This document shows positions 5,960 through 6,473 of a stretch of DNA of 6,473 nucleotides, one piece after another. Made by a program: the position numbers and the translations under genes. The stretch spans positions 1 through 6,473 of the forward strand of contig JAEEPV010000052.1 of the NCBI GenBank assembly GCA_016284975.1, in the 5' to 3' direction. This DNA is from Solobacterium sp. (GTDB lineage: Bacteria; Bacillota_I; Bacilli_A; Erysipelotrichales; Erysipelotrichaceae). Numbering within the stretch: position 1 is the first letter of the stretch; every line of letters begins with the position of its first letter. Below the pieces are notes generated by a model. The model saw nothing but the letters and a program-made list of their open reading frames with translations, ran no database searches and was not told the DNA's origin.

Positions 5960-6472
5960 TCAGGAGATTTCCGCTTCTTTCAGCACCGGAAACGGACAGT
6001 CCTCTGAATAGGCATAATCCAGAATCCCGGTCACGGTGAATTCCTCTTCATCCTTTGGATAGTTTCCGTCTTTCAGTTCAAATACAAGACCTGTCGCACA
6101 GCATTTTGTCGCGTCCAGCACGATCACGACAGGATAGGTATTCACACTCATATCATCGTGATAATTCATAAACTGGCCGCCAACACGAATGACCTTTCCT
6201 GCATAGTTGTCCGGATTTGTACCGATATCGATCACCTCGGAATACAGCATGGTCTCCGAACTCTTTGTAAGATCCAGGTCAACTTCCGCATAGGTATTCT
6301 CCGCTTCCGGTTCTTCCGGTACGGCTGTTTCAATTACCGTCTCTGGTGTCTGCTGGGCAGTCTGTTCCTGAATCACATCTTCAACACTCTTTGACTGACG
6401 GATGACCCGGTTATTCGGCATGGAACGGTTTCTGCAGCCGCCCAGCAGGAAACACACCGCAATCGAAAGGAT
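5960..6472 (-). CDS. Putative lipoprotein with a CC-containing OB-fold-like domain (5' end outside window)
   Basis: The reading frame runs from the right edge to a TGA at 5962-5960. A GTG at 6457 could be taken as the start, but the frame remains open upstream and gives ILSIAVCFLLGGC: the hydrophobic core of a type II signal peptide ending in a lipobox (LGG|C). The true start is therefore outside the window, and the mature protein should be anchored through the Cys at residue 8 counting from that GTG. A Glu/Thr/Gln/Pro-rich spacer (about residues 9-60) leads to a compact beta domain (about 62-165): YSEVIDIGTNPDNYAGKVIR, then GGQF, DATKCCATGLVFEL with adjacent Cys119-Cys120, and FTVTGILDY. The layout 'y-GK-v-v-G-f ... 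CC-xGL-f ... vtG' resembles small OB-fold domains such as the C-terminal part of YcgQ/TIGR03943-type proteins, and I recall similar unnamed lipoproteins in Bacillota. The link is by eye. Role unknown; ligand or metal binding through the CC pair is only a guess. Confidence 0.8.
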   Translation of the reverse strand: MLSIAVCFLLGGCRNRSMPNNRVIRQSKSVEDVIQEQTAQQTPETVIETAVPEEPEAENTYAEVDLDLTKSSETMLYSEVIDIGTNPDNYAGKVIRVGGQFMNYHDDMSVNTYPVVIVLDATKCCATGLVFELKDGNYPKDEEEFTVTGILDYAYSEDCPFPVLKEAEIS

Positions 6473-6473
6473 C

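Overview
The window suggests a low-to-moderate GC member of the Bacillota (Firmicutes), perhaps a gut-type lineage of the Erysipelotrichales or Lachnospirales. The reasons are a strong AGGAGAG ribosome binding site, a Gram-positive-style lipobox, a 'zinc ribbon plus one membrane helix' protein and a cytoplasmic GH5 enzyme. This is inference from style; no marker gene is present.

Layout. One gene runs on the plus strand and is cut by the left edge: positions 3-1298, the C-terminal part of a beta-rich protein that resembles a beta-propeller. Everything else runs on the minus strand, converging on it. In order of minus-strand transcription these are: a lipoprotein with a CC-containing, possibly OB-fold domain, cut by the right edge (6472-5960); a family 5 glycoside hydrolase without a signal peptide (5910-4873) and its intrinsic terminator (4840-4858); a non-coding stretch of about 230 bp with several small dyads (4611-4839); and a large 1063-residue membrane-anchored protein with an N-terminal zinc ribbon (4610-1419). 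A second terminator (1303-1318) lies just past the end of the plus-strand gene.

The most unusual structure is a duplicated 3' end. About 100 bp covering the last ~20 codons of the GH5 gene, its stop, 3' UTR and terminator hairpin (4837-4940) recurs in diverged form at 1300-1396, directly behind the zinc-ribbon gene. There the GH5-like tail is still open and in frame with that gene, separated from it by one TAG. This looks like the remnant of a second GH5 copy, or a tail-plus-terminator cassette, now serving as the zinc-ribbon gene's terminator.

How the genes work together is not clear. The lipoprotein and GH5 genes are 49 bp apart and may be co-transcribed, although a possible promoter lies between them. 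The zinc-ribbon gene is separated from GH5 by a good terminator and is probably its own unit. Nothing here is recognisable as a defence, mobile or CRISPR system. The large zinc-ribbon protein, with an extracellular region containing a striking glycine zipper, is the best candidate for something undescribed.
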